From assembly GCA_020637295.1 (NCBI GenBank), contig JACJWF010000001.1:496001-560000 (forward strand): DNA of 64,000 bases. Reading direction: 5' to 3'. The position numbers and the translations under genes are program-made. Every line of letters begins with the position of its first letter. Position 1 is the stretch's first letter. Positions 23,671 through 32,514 of this stretch are shown here, piece after piece. This DNA is from Acidimicrobiaceae bacterium. Lineage in GTDB: Bacteria; Actinomycetota; Acidimicrobiia; Acidimicrobiales; Ilumatobacteraceae. The notes below the pieces were generated by a model. That model saw only the letters and a list, made by a program, of their open reading frames with translations, ran no database searches and was not told where the DNA came from.

Positions 23671-25997
23671 GCCCCGATCTTGGCACCCCGGCGCACCCGT
23701 GCGGGGAGGCGGAGCCGCCGCCGGCCACCCGGCATGCCATCCGGCGCTGGCCCACCGATCCACCACAGCCACACCACCATGCCCGCCCCGAGCGCGGCCA
23801 CGGCGAACGCCGGCCACACCCAGCCGGGCGCGTAGTCCAGCACGATGTGGTGCTGCCCCTCCGCCACCACCACGCCGGCCCACACCCCGTCCACGGCCAC
23901 CACCTCGGCGTCGTGGCCGTCCACCGTGACGGTCCAGCCGTCGTCGAACTGTTCGGGGAAGGCGATCACTGCCGGGTGCGGCACGTCCACGTCCACCGCC
24001 CGCTCGCCGTCGGCTGAAGACGTGGAGTGGAACGAGTCGGGCAGGCACTCGTCGCAGGTCAGCGCCGCGGACGCATCCTCCACCAGCCCGGTCAGCGACA
24101 GCGCCGGCCCGTCCTCGCGGATGCGGTTGCCGGCGTCCTCCGGCGAGTCGACGTGCTCGGTGGCGTACCAGGCGGTGACGTCGCCCAACCACAACGGGTT
24201 CTCGTACACCTGGAACGGGCCGTCGAGCACCAGCTGCCACCCCGGAAGGGCGGCATCGGCCGGGCCGCGGGTGGGGTCGTACAGCGCATACCGCACACCC
24301 AGGCGGGCGAACGCGCCCGGGTCCAGCGAGATCGGGAACTGGGCGCGGAACGTCAGGTCGTTGATGGTCGGGATGATCTGCAGCAGCAGTGCGTGCCACC
24401 GGCGGCTCACGGAGACGCCCCCGTCGTACCCGTCGATCGAGCGGATGTCGAACACGGTCTGCACGTTGGGGCGCATCCCCTCCACCAGGTAGCCGGCCTC
24501 GAACACGTCGTTGGTGACGGCGACGGTGAAGCCCGTGCGCCCATGCAGGTACTCCTGCGCGGGGCCGCCCAGGTCGGCGACCGCCGCAGGGCCGGCATCG
24601 GTGCTCGTGACCACCCTGGCCATCGGCAGGCCCAGTTCCAGCACCAGCACCGCCCCCAGCACCACGCCGGCGGCGCGCAGCATCCGGGGCGGATGGGCCA
24701 GCGCCAGCGTCAGCACGGCTCCGCCGGCCAGCAGCCACACCACCACGTCGCGGTCCGCCCCGCCCGCTTCGCCCACCAGGACCAGCAGCACCATCGCGGC
24801 CATCCCGGCGCCGACGGCGAGCGCCTCCCGTGGCGCGGGCCCGCGGCGCAGCCGGTCCACCCCGGCGCCGGCGAGCACCAGCAGACTCATGGCCAGCACC
24901 CACATCCACCGGGCCGACACCCGGGGTTCGTCGAAGCCGGGGATCACGGCGCGGGCGAACCGCAGGGTCGGGCTGCGGGTGCCCAGTGCCCAGGTGCCGG
25001 CCAGCGCGCCCAGCCCGGCCAGCATCACCACGGCCCAGGCCCTGCTGCGCGCCGCCGCCACCAGCCCAACCGCCGCCAGGGCCAGCACGGCGGCCCCCAC
25101 GTACGTGAGCGTCTCGCCCTGCCCGTACAGCCCGTCGCGGGAGAGGAACGCCTGCCCCAGCAGCAGTCGCGGCGCGGCCCGCAGCGGCACGAAGAAACCG
25201 GGTGTGGTCAGCAGGGCATCGGAGCGCCCGCCGCCCGCGGACGCATCGACGGAGTGGGCCAGCGCCATCAGCACCGGGGCGGCCATCACCGCACCGAGGC
25301 CGGCGCCCAGGGCCAGGTGGCCGAACCGCCGCCACGCCCGCGCCTCCACCACCACGCCCACCGACCACCCGCCGCACAACACCAGCGCCATGAGGGTGGA
25401 CTGGGGATGGCCGGAGCACAGCACGCACCACATGAGCACGGAGAGCGCGGCGACGGCCCGCCACGGCCGGTCGCCGCGTACCACCCGAACGATCACCGCC
25501 ATCGCGAGGGGTGCCCACGCCAGCGGTGGGAAGTGCACCAGGAGGGGAGAGCGGTACACGGTGGCGCCGCTCCACATGCCGGCGACGGCCATCAGCAACG
25601 GCGCCGGCCGCAGCCAGCCCAGCGTGCGCCCCAGCAAGTACAGCCCGCAGCCGAACACCAGCACGTGCGCGATCAGCATCACGTCGCCACCCAGCAGGTC
25701 GGAGAAGGGGGCGGCCAGCAGGTGCAGCGGGTAGAGCGCGGCGGTCTGCGTGTTCCCGAGGTGAGGGGTGCCCCCGAACGCCCCCGACGACCACAGCGGC
25801 AGGTTGCCGTTGGCCCACGCCGCCAGCGTGACGTCCTGTGCCGGTGTGGCGTAGGTGAGGTCGTCCAGCCCCCGGCCCGACCACAGCACCCGTACCGCCG
25901 CCGCCGCCCACGCCACCAGCAGCGCGGCGAGGTCCACGCACATGCCGCGGCGGTACCACGGCCGGGCCGGGGCGGGGCATTCGGCCGCGTCGGTCAT
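23667..25997 (-). CDS. YfhO-like multipass membrane protein
   Basis: A 776-aa protein with roughly a dozen hydrophobic segments (residues 20-480 and a final one near 730-750), a periplasmic C-terminal beta domain, and motifs of the YfhO/GT-C type (DDLTYATPAQDVTLAAWANG, LPLWSSGAFGGTP). YfhO proteins are thought to glycosylate lipoteichoic acids or other surface glycans. Its stop overlaps the start of the DsbA-like gene. Confidence 0.85.
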   Translation of the reverse strand: MTDAAECPAPARPWYRRGMCVDLAALLVAWAAAAVRVLWSGRGLDDLTYATPAQDVTLAAWANGNLPLWSSGAFGGTPHLGNTQTAALYPLHLLAAPFSDLLGGDVMLIAHVLVFGCGLYLLGRTLGWLRPAPLLMAVAGMWSGATVYRSPLLVHFPPLAWAPLAMAVIVRVVRGDRPWRAVAALSVLMWCVLCSGHPQSTLMALVLCGGWSVGVVVEARAWRRFGHLALGAGLGAVMAAPVLMALAHSVDASAGGGRSDALLTTPGFFVPLRAAPRLLLGQAFLSRDGLYGQGETLTYVGAAVLALAAVGLVAAARSRAWAVVMLAGLGALAGTWALGTRSPTLRFARAVIPGFDEPRVSARWMWVLAMSLLVLAGAGVDRLRRGPAPREALAVGAGMAAMVLLVLVGEAGGADRDVVVWLLAGGAVLTLALAHPPRMLRAAGVVLGAVLVLELGLPMARVVTSTDAGPAAVADLGGPAQEYLHGRTGFTVAVTNDVFEAGYLVEGMRPNVQTVFDIRSIDGYDGGVSVSRRWHALLLQIIPTINDLTFRAQFPISLDPGAFARLGVRYALYDPTRGPADAALPGWQLVLDGPFQVYENPLWLGDVTAWYATEHVDSPEDAGNRIREDGPALSLTGLVEDASAALTCDECLPDSFHSTSSADGERAVDVDVPHPAVIAFPEQFDDGWTVTVDGHDAEVVAVDGVWAGVVVAEGQHHIVLDYAPGWVWPAFAVAALGAGMVVWLWWIGGPAPDGMPGGRRRLRLPARVRRGAKIGA

Positions 25998-26058
25998 CGC
26001 CGGGCAACCGTACCCGTCGGCGGTGGCGCGCACCTTCCACCGCGCCACCCCGCCCGGC

Positions 26059-26064
26059 TAGCGT
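26059..26064 (+). promoter_or_regulatory. -10 box (TAGCGT)
   Basis: It ends 7 nt before ATG 26072, as in leaderless genes of this window. Confidence 0.4.
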
Positions 26065-26071
26065 GCGCCAC

Positions 26072-26296
26072 ATGGAACGGCACCCCCGCTTCGAGCACTC
26101 CCGGTTCATCGGCGACAAGCGCACCCAGCTGGTCTACGACCTCGACACGTGGGAGGACGCGGCGGTCATCGACGAGATCGCCGATGCGGGTGTGGGGCTG
26201 TGCTTCGGGCCGGACACCCTGGCCGAGGCCCGCAACCGTGGCTACACGCTGGCCCATCCCGGGGCCCAGCGCCGGCACCGCCCGCCCCGCGCCTGA
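26072..26296 (+). CDS. Small conserved hypothetical protein
   Basis: A 74-aa acidic protein (FIGDKRTQLVYDLDTWEDAAVIDEIADAGVG...GPDTLAEARNRGY). No domain recognised. The leaderless-type promoter and its own start 22 nt before the next gene suggest a real small gene in an operon with the hydrolase-like protein. Confidence 0.65.
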   Translation: MERHPRFEHSRFIGDKRTQLVYDLDTWEDAAVIDEIADAGVGLCFGPDTLAEARNRGYTLAHPGAQRRHRPPRA

Positions 26297-26317
26297 CCTG
26301 CAGGTGCGCGCGCAGCG

Positions 26318-27073
26318 GTGAACGGCCACTTCGTCTCCGGCAACCTGCGTCTGGCGCGCTACCTGGTCCGCCCGGCGGGCCGCCCAGGGCCGCTGCCCGG
26401 CCTGATCGTCTGCCACGGTTTCCCGATCGGCCCGCTGGACGCCCGCCAGAGCGCCGGCACCTTCCCGGAACTGGTGGACCGTGCCGCCAACGACCTCGGC
26501 TGGGTGGGGATGACGTTCAACTTCCGTGGCTGCGGCCAGAGCGAGGGCGACTTCTCCCTGCAGGGTTGGGTGAACGACCTGCGGGCCGCCATCGACCACC
26601 TCATCGAAGAGACCAGTCCGTCGGGCATCTGGCTTGTGGGCACCAACACCGGCGGTTCGCTGGCCACCTGCGTGGCCGCCGACGACCCCCGGGTGCGGGG
26701 CATCGCCCTGCTCGGTCCGCGCGCCGACTTCGACGACTGGGCCGCCCAGCCCCGCCGCTTCCTGGAGCACGCCCGCGAGATCGGCGCCATCCGCACGCCC
26801 GGGTTCCCCCGCAACTTCGACGAGTGGGGCCGCGAGCTGCGCCGCTTCCGGCCCACCGATGCCGCCCGCCGCTTCGCCCCCCGCCCGATGCTGGTGATGC
26901 ACGGCGACGACGACGAGAGCGTGCCCACCGCCGACGCCCGCCAACTGGCCGAGGCCCACGGATCGGCAGAGTTGCGCCTGATCGTGGGGGCCGGTCACCG
27001 CCTGCGCCACGACCCGCGAGCCGTGGCGGTGCTGCTGGGCTGGCTGGACCGACAGCGCCTGGCGGACAACTGA
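26318..27073 (+). CDS. Alpha/beta-hydrolase fold protein with an altered nucleophile elbow
   Basis: A 251-aa protein with the oxyanion-side HGFPIGP, NFRGCGQSEGDF, a late acid in HGDDDESVP and a catalytic-type His in GAGHRLRHD. At the nucleophile elbow, where GxSxG is expected, the sequence is GTNTG (about residues 107-111): Asn replaces Ser. The fold is clear, but ordinary esterase activity is doubtful. Confidence 0.85.
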   Translation: MNGHFVSGNLRLARYLVRPAGRPGPLPGLIVCHGFPIGPLDARQSAGTFPELVDRAANDLGWVGMTFNFRGCGQSEGDFSLQGWVNDLRAAIDHLIEETSPSGIWLVGTNTGGSLATCVAADDPRVRGIALLGPRADFDDWAAQPRRFLEHAREIGAIRTPGFPRNFDEWGRELRRFRPTDAARRFAPRPMLVMHGDDDESVPTADARQLAEAHGSAELRLIVGAGHRLRHDPRAVAVLLGWLDRQRLADN

Positions 27074-27094
27074 CTCGAGGGGCTGGCCCGCGCG

Positions 27095-28081
27095 TCAGCC
27101 GGCGCCGTAGCCGTCCGGGTGGGTGGAGTGCCACGCCCACGCGCTCGCGATGATGTCGTCCAGCGTGCGGGTGGCCCGCCAGCCGAGCACCTGGGCGGCG
27201 TGCTCCGGGTCGGCGAACGACGCCACCGGGTCGCCGTCGCGCCGGGCCACCACCTCGTAGGGCACCTGCCGGCCGCTGATCCGCTCCGTGGCATGGATGA
27301 TGTCCATCACGCTGCTGCCGGTGCCGGTGCCCACGTTGACCGCGGTGGTGGCGCCGCCGGCGGCCAGATGGTCCAGCGCTGCCAGGTGGGCGGCCGCCAG
27401 GTCGTCCACATGGATGTAGTCGCGGATGCAGGTGCCGTCCGGGGTGGGGTAGTCGTCGCCGAAGACCTTGAGTGGGCCGGAGCGGCCCAGTGCCGCCTTC
27501 ATCACCACTGGCACCAGGTTGATGGAGAACGCCCAGTCCTCGCCGATCACGGCGTCGGCGCTGGCCCCAGCGGCGTTGAAGTAGCGCAGGCTCACCGAAC
27601 GCAGGCCGTCGGTGCGCTCGAACCAGGCCAGCACCCGCTCGGCCACGGCCTTGGTCTCCGCGTACACGCTCTCCGGGTGGATGGGGGCGTCCTCCGTGAC
27701 CGGCACCGACGGCGGGGTGCCGTACACCGAGCAGGAACTGGAGAACACCACCTCGTGCACACCGTGGCGGGCCAGCGTCTCGAACAGGACGGCGGCGCTG
27801 CCGACATTGTTGGCCCAGTACTTGGCCGGGTGCTGCATGGACTCGCCGACACTCTTGTAGGCAGCGAAGTGGACCGCCTGGGTGACGCCGTACTCCCCGC
27901 ACAGACGGGCCACGAGTGTGGCATCGGCCACATCTCCCACCACCAGCGGTGCATCCAGCACCGCCGCGCGATGCCCCAGTTCCAGCGTGTCCAGCACCAC
28001 CACGGCCCGCCCGGCCTGGCGCAACGCCCTCACCGTGTGCGACCCGATGTACCCGGCCCCACCTGTCACCAGTACCGTCAT
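27095..28081 (-). CDS. galE: UDP-glucose 4-epimerase
   Basis: A 328-aa extended SDR with the NAD motif GGAGYIGSH at residues 7-15, SSSCSVYG and the catalytic SVYAETK (YxxxK). The GalE-specific segments SLRYFNAAGA, PDGTCIRDYIHVDDLA and VNVGTGTG are present. It interconverts UDP-glucose and UDP-galactose, supplying surface polysaccharide genes. GGGAGGTGG precedes the ATG. Confidence 0.95.
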   Translation of the reverse strand: MTVLVTGGAGYIGSHTVRALRQAGRAVVVLDTLELGHRAAVLDAPLVVGDVADATLVARLCGEYGVTQAVHFAAYKSVGESMQHPAKYWANNVGSAAVLFETLARHGVHEVVFSSSCSVYGTPPSVPVTEDAPIHPESVYAETKAVAERVLAWFERTDGLRSVSLRYFNAAGASADAVIGEDWAFSINLVPVVMKAALGRSGPLKVFGDDYPTPDGTCIRDYIHVDDLAAAHLAALDHLAAGGATTAVNVGTGTGSSVMDIIHATERISGRQVPYEVVARRDGDPVASFADPEHAAQVLGWRATRTLDDIIASAWAWHSTHPDGYGAG

Positions 28082-28182
28082 CGGTCCACCTCCCGCCGGG
28101 GAGTGTAGGCAGTGGGGCGCTCAAGGGATTCGGCAGGTGTGCCGATTACATTGGCGAAGCGGGCGGAAAAGGAGTTCAACCG

Positions 28183-30123
28183 TTGGCGTCCATCCGTAGG
28201 TGTTTGGTGTTGGTGGCGGTCCTGGTGGGCACGATCGGCGTGGTCACCCCCACGGCCGATGCCGCCACGTCCATGTCCGTGTACTGGTCCCTGCCGTCGA
28301 ACATGTCGCACGGCATCGGCTTCGACTACGTGTACAGCAACGGCACCAGCCCCGGCGGCTACGAGAAGTACTACGAGTGGCCGTACTCGCTGTACAACAA
28401 CAACACGGTGATGCCGAACCCGGTCAGCATCTACTCCGGCACCACCCTGTCGCAGTTGCGGATGGAGATCTACCAGGCCCCGTACGGCCAGCAGTGGGAC
28501 TCCCACGACGACCCTGCCGTAGCCATCCGGATGAACCCGTCGCCCTCCAGCCAGAACCTGGGCAACATCACGTTCCCACAGGCCGGCCACTCCAATGCCG
28601 CCCGGTTCATCGGCGACATCCTCTCCGCCACCCCGGTCACCAACGGGCGTGTGCACATCGACATGTTCCAGATCACCGGGCAGGCCATCACCAACACGGG
28701 CTACCCGCTGGACGCGTTCACCACGTTCAACACGGTCGGCTCGTCGTACCGCTCGGGCCTCTTGTGGAACGGCCAGTACCTGGCGTTCATCACCGACAAC
28801 ACCACCGGTCGCCAGGCTGTCGGCCTGGTTGACCTGCTGGGCGACACGCGGCTGGACATCGATCTGGACATGGTGTGCTTCGGGATCGACGAGTGCCAGT
28901 GGGCCGGGTCGATCCCCAACGCCACCGGCGAGTTCCACGCCGTCACGCCCACCCGCATCGTGGACTCCCGCACCGGCCTGGGCATCCCTTCCAAGGTCAC
29001 GCCCGGCGACGGCCGCAACAGCGACCCCAACCCGTACAAGCGCTACGACTCCAAGGTCAACCACGAGTTCAAGGTGGCCGGTGTCGGTGGGGTGCCCGCG
29101 GTGGGCGTCAGCGCGGTGCTGGTGAACGTCACCGTCACCCAGGGCAACACCAGCGGCTCGCTACGGCTGTTCCCGAAACCGGCCCGGACATACGTGTTCG
29201 GCGACCAGACGTCGTTCCCCTCGTCCAACAGCCAGACCCCGGCGGTGTTCTGGAACGCGGGAGAGGCCCGCGCCACCCTGCAATTGCTGGAGGTGGGCGT
29301 GGGTGGCCGGATCCGTGTGGACAACCTGTCCAGCGGCGACGTGCACCTCGTCATCGACGTGCTCGGCTGGGTGGACCAGGGGCAGCCCGGTCAGGACGGC
29401 AGCCGCCTGCTCACCATCGACCCCACCCGCTTCCTGGACACCCGCTTCGGTCCCAGCGACCCGCTGGACCCCTTCGGCCCGTTCGAGACCCGGGCACTGC
29501 AAGTGGCCGGGCACAGTGGCATCCCCGGCTCGGCCGAGGCCGTGGTGGGCACGCTCACCTCGGTGAACGCCGACGGCAAGAGCTTCCAGACCGTGTGGCC
29601 CGACGGCGGCCCGATGCCGCTGGCCTCCGTGCTGAACTCGCTGGACAGCCAGATCCGGCCCAACCTCGTGTCCGTGGCGGTCGGCGACGGTGACGCGTGG
29701 GCGATGTACAACTACGAGCACGGCACCGACCTGATCTTCGACGCCGTCGGCTACTTCACCACCGCCCAGGGCAGTGGCGGCGACATCACCGCCGTGCCGT
29801 CGGCTGTGCTCTTCGGGCCCACCACCATGACTGCGGGCAACGACCGCTCCATCGTGGTCGCCAATCGGGGTGGGGTGCCGGCGGCCGGCACCGTGAAGGC
29901 GGTCTGGGTGCTGATCAACTCCACGGGCGGCACCCAACGCAGCTACCTCACGGCCTACCCGTCCGGCTCCGCCTTCCCCATCGCCTCCAACCTCAACTGG
30001 ATCGCCGGCCAGTCAGTGGCCAACCTGGCGCTCGTGCCGGTGGGTGCGGACGGCTCCATCCGCATCTACAACGCCCACGGCAACGCCACGGTCACGGTGT
30101 CGGTGCTCGGTTGGGTCAACTGA
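28183..30123 (+). CDS. Secreted protein with repeated PTR..DTR/LGWV domains
   Basis: A 646-aa protein. The start is TTG 28183, chosen because AAAAGGAG lies 8 nt before it and a signal peptide follows at once (CLVLVAVLVGTIG, cut after ADA). An N-terminal domain of about 230 aa is followed by two to three copies of a beta-rich unit containing PTRIVDSR or PTRFLDTR and ending in DVLGWV, VLGWVN or similar. Such units are common in secreted Acidimicrobiia proteins. They may be adhesive or carbohydrate-binding; no activity is known. Confidence 0.82.
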   Translation: MASIRRCLVLVAVLVGTIGVVTPTADAATSMSVYWSLPSNMSHGIGFDYVYSNGTSPGGYEKYYEWPYSLYNNNTVMPNPVSIYSGTTLSQLRMEIYQAPYGQQWDSHDDPAVAIRMNPSPSSQNLGNITFPQAGHSNAARFIGDILSATPVTNGRVHIDMFQITGQAITNTGYPLDAFTTFNTVGSSYRSGLLWNGQYLAFITDNTTGRQAVGLVDLLGDTRLDIDLDMVCFGIDECQWAGSIPNATGEFHAVTPTRIVDSRTGLGIPSKVTPGDGRNSDPNPYKRYDSKVNHEFKVAGVGGVPAVGVSAVLVNVTVTQGNTSGSLRLFPKPARTYVFGDQTSFPSSNSQTPAVFWNAGEARATLQLLEVGVGGRIRVDNLSSGDVHLVIDVLGWVDQGQPGQDGSRLLTIDPTRFLDTRFGPSDPLDPFGPFETRALQVAGHSGIPGSAEAVVGTLTSVNADGKSFQTVWPDGGPMPLASVLNSLDSQIRPNLVSVAVGDGDAWAMYNYEHGTDLIFDAVGYFTTAQGSGGDITAVPSAVLFGPTTMTAGNDRSIVVANRGGVPAAGTVKAVWVLINSTGGTQRSYLTAYPSGSAFPIASNLNWIAGQSVANLALVPVGADGSIRIYNAHGNATVTVSVLGWVN

Positions 30124-30143
30124 GCCGGGACGACCACCGTCGG

Positions 30144-30149
30144 TAGCAT
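30144..30149 (+). promoter_or_regulatory. -10 box (TAGCAT) before a mini-ORF and ugd
   Basis: It ends 7 nt before ATG 30157, which opens a 13-codon frame. Confidence 0.4.
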
Positions 30150-30156
30150 CTGGGCG

Positions 30157-30198
30157 ATGCCGCTCGTTCCCGACGCCAACACCCGCCCGCCCCGATGA
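30157..30198 (+). CDS. 13-codon leader mini-ORF upstream of ugd
   Basis: ATG 30157 encodes MPLVPDANTRPPR and stops with TGA inside the ugd start (ATGA). The -10 box predicts a leaderless transcript starting at this ATG. Translation of the mini-ORF could feed ribosomes to ugd, which has no clear ribosome binding site of its own. Confidence 0.4.
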   Translation: MPLVPDANTRPPR

Positions 30199-31466
30199 GC
30201 ACGTCCGTCGCCGTCATCGGCACCGGCTACGTCGGCCTCACCACGGGTGCGTGCCTGGCGCATCTCGGCCATCGGGTCACCTGCGCGGACATCGATGCCG
30301 CCAAGGTGGCCGCCCTCGCCGAGGCCCGGGTGCCGTTCTACGAGCCGGGCCTGGCGGAACTGGTGCGTGAGGGTGTGGCGGCAGGCCGGCTGCGCTTCGT
30401 GCTCGGCGGTGCCGCCGCGGTGGATGGCGCCGACCTGGTGTTCCTGTGCGTGCCCACCCCGCAGGCCGACGACGGCTCCGCCGACCTCAGCTATGTGGAG
30501 GCCGCCGCCGGGTCGATCGCCGCCACCCTGCGGCCCGGAGCCGTGGTGGTCAACAAGTCGACGGTGCCGGTGGGGTCCGCCTCCGTGGTGGAGCGGATCA
30601 TCGCCCGCGACGACGTCACCGTGGTGTCCAATCCCGAGTTCCTGCGCGAGGGCTCCGCCGTGGCGGACTTCCTGCGCCCGGACAGGGTGATCATCGGCAC
30701 GGAGTCCGCGGAGGCCGGTCGGCGGGTGGCCGCGCTGTACCACTCGATCGATGCGCCGGTGCTGATCACCGACCCGGCCTCGGCGGAGACCATCAAGTAC
30801 GCCGCCAACGCCTTCCTCGCCACCAAGATCAGCTTCGTCAACGCCATCGCTGCCGTCTGCGAGGCGGTGGGTGCGGACATCGGCGACGTCATCCGTGGCA
30901 TCGGCTCGGACCGCCGCATCGGGCCCGACTTCCTGCGCCCCGGGCCGGGGTGGGGTGGCAGTTGCTTCCCCAAGGACACGCGTGCGCTGGTCAGCATCGC
31001 AGAGCAGGGCGGCTACGACTTCCGCCTGCTGCGCGGGGTCATCGCCTCCAACGCCGAGCAGCACGATCGGATGGTGGCCAAGGTGCGCCAGGCGCTGGGT
31101 GGCTCGTTGCGGGGCGCCACGGTGGCCGCCTGGGGGCTGGCCTTCAAGGCCGGCACGGACGACGTGCGCGATTCGCCGGCCGTGGCCATCATCGACGTGC
31201 TGCTGGCCGAGGGGGCGACAGTGCGGGCGTACGACCCCCAGGCCGTGATCGCCCGCCAGGGCCTGGTGCAGGTGGGGTCGGCGCTCGCCGCGTGCGAGGG
31301 TGCCGATGCGCTGGTGGTGCTCACCGAGTGGTCGGAGTTCCTCGGCGCGGACCTGGACGGCGTGGCCACCCGCCTGCGCACCCCGGTGGTGGTGGACACC
31401 CGCAACGTGCTGGACCCGCCGGCCGCGGCTGCGGCCGGGCTGACGCTGCTGGGGGTCGGGCGGTGA
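30195..31466 (+). CDS. ugd: UDP-glucose/GDP-mannose 6-dehydrogenase family (probably UDP-glucose)
   Basis: A 423-aa protein with the NAD motif GTGYVG at 9-14, the catalytic Cys257 in GGSCFPKD, STVPVGS, NPEFLREG and the C-terminal GLAFKAGTDDVRDSP. It oxidises a nucleotide-sugar C6 to the acid in two steps. The following gene resembles UDP-xylose synthase, which uses UDP-glucuronate, so UDP-glucose is the favoured substrate. Confidence 0.9.
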   Translation: MSTSVAVIGTGYVGLTTGACLAHLGHRVTCADIDAAKVAALAEARVPFYEPGLAELVREGVAAGRLRFVLGGAAAVDGADLVFLCVPTPQADDGSADLSYVEAAAGSIAATLRPGAVVVNKSTVPVGSASVVERIIARDDVTVVSNPEFLREGSAVADFLRPDRVIIGTESAEAGRRVAALYHSIDAPVLITDPASAETIKYAANAFLATKISFVNAIAAVCEAVGADIGDVIRGIGSDRRIGPDFLRPGPGWGGSCFPKDTRALVSIAEQGGYDFRLLRGVIASNAEQHDRMVAKVRQALGGSLRGATVAAWGLAFKAGTDDVRDSPAVAIIDVLLAEGATVRAYDPQAVIARQGLVQVGSALAACEGADALVVLTEWSEFLGADLDGVATRLRTPVVVDTRNVLDPPAAAAAGLTLLGVGR

Positions 31467-32434
31467 GCCGCGGCGGGGGAACCTCTGTGGTGGCCGGGGC
31501 CGCAGGGTTCATCGGGTCGCACCTGTGCGATCGGCTGCTGGCCGAGGGGCGCACCGTCGTCGGGGTGGACAACCTGGTCACCGGCCGGCTGGCCAACCTG
31601 GCCGGTGCGCTGGCCAACCCGGCGTTCACGTTCGTGCAGCGCGACGTGGCCCTGCCGCTGCCGGCGCTGGCCACCGCCGGCGACATCGCCGAGATCTTCC
31701 ACCTGGCCAGCCCGGCGTCGCCGGCGGACTTCGCCACCATCCCCCTGGAGATCATGGAGACCGGCAGCAACGGCACCAAGCACCTGCTGCAACTGGCCGA
31801 GCGCTGCGGCGCCCGCCTGCTGCTGGCTTCCACCAGCGAGGTCTACGGCGACCCCGAGGTGCACCCGCAGGTGGAGACCTACTGCGGGAACGTGGATCCC
31901 ATCGGGCCGCGCAGTTGCTACGACGAGGCCAAGCGGTTCGCCGAGGCGCTGACGTCCGCCTACCGCCGCCACCGCGGCACGGACACCGTGATCATCCGCA
32001 TCTTCAACACCTACGGCCCGCGGATGCGGCCCGACGACGGGCGGGTGCTCACCAACTTCATCGCCCAGGCGTTGCGCGGCGAGCCGATCACCGTGTTCGG
32101 CGACGGCACCCAGACGCGCAGCTTCTGCTACGTGGACGACCAGGTGGCCGGCATCCTCGCGGCCATGCGTGGCGGCACGGCCGGCCCGGTCAACATCGGC
32201 AACCCGGACGAGGTGACCATCCTCCACCTCGCCCACACGGTGGTGCGCCTCACCGGCTCGGCCAGCGCCGTCGCGGTCGTGCCGCTGCCGGGGGAGCGCG
32301 CCGGCGACCCCGCCCGCCGCAAGCCGGACATCACCCGCGCCGGGGCGCTCGGATGGGCGCCCACCGTGGCGCTGGAGGACGGCCTGCGGGCGATGATCGC
32401 GGCGACGGCAGCGGAGCTCGGCCTGCCCGGGTGA
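31463..32434 (+). CDS. Nucleotide-sugar SDR, UDP-glucuronate decarboxylase (UDP-xylose synthase)-like
   Basis: A 323-aa extended SDR with GAAGFIGSHLCDRLL, HLASPASPADF (typical of UXS), LASTSEVYGDPEVHPQ, the catalytic YDEAKR and RIFNTYGPRM. The GTG start overlaps the ugd stop (GTGA), so the product of Ugd would be the substrate here. dTDP-glucose dehydratase is the alternative. Confidence 0.87.
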   Translation: MSRGGGTSVVAGAAGFIGSHLCDRLLAEGRTVVGVDNLVTGRLANLAGALANPAFTFVQRDVALPLPALATAGDIAEIFHLASPASPADFATIPLEIMETGSNGTKHLLQLAERCGARLLLASTSEVYGDPEVHPQVETYCGNVDPIGPRSCYDEAKRFAEALTSAYRRHRGTDTVIIRIFNTYGPRMRPDDGRVLTNFIAQALRGEPITVFGDGTQTRSFCYVDDQVAGILAAMRGGTAGPVNIGNPDEVTILHLAHTVVRLTGSASAVAVVPLPGERAGDPARRKPDITRAGALGWAPTVALEDGLRAMIAATAAELGLPG

Positions 32435-32514
32435 ACGGCCGCCGCCGGAGGTGCCGCGGTAGCGTGGCCTCCGCCGTGGCGGAGCGGCAGCACAGGAGCA
32501 CCGACGGAGCGCGA

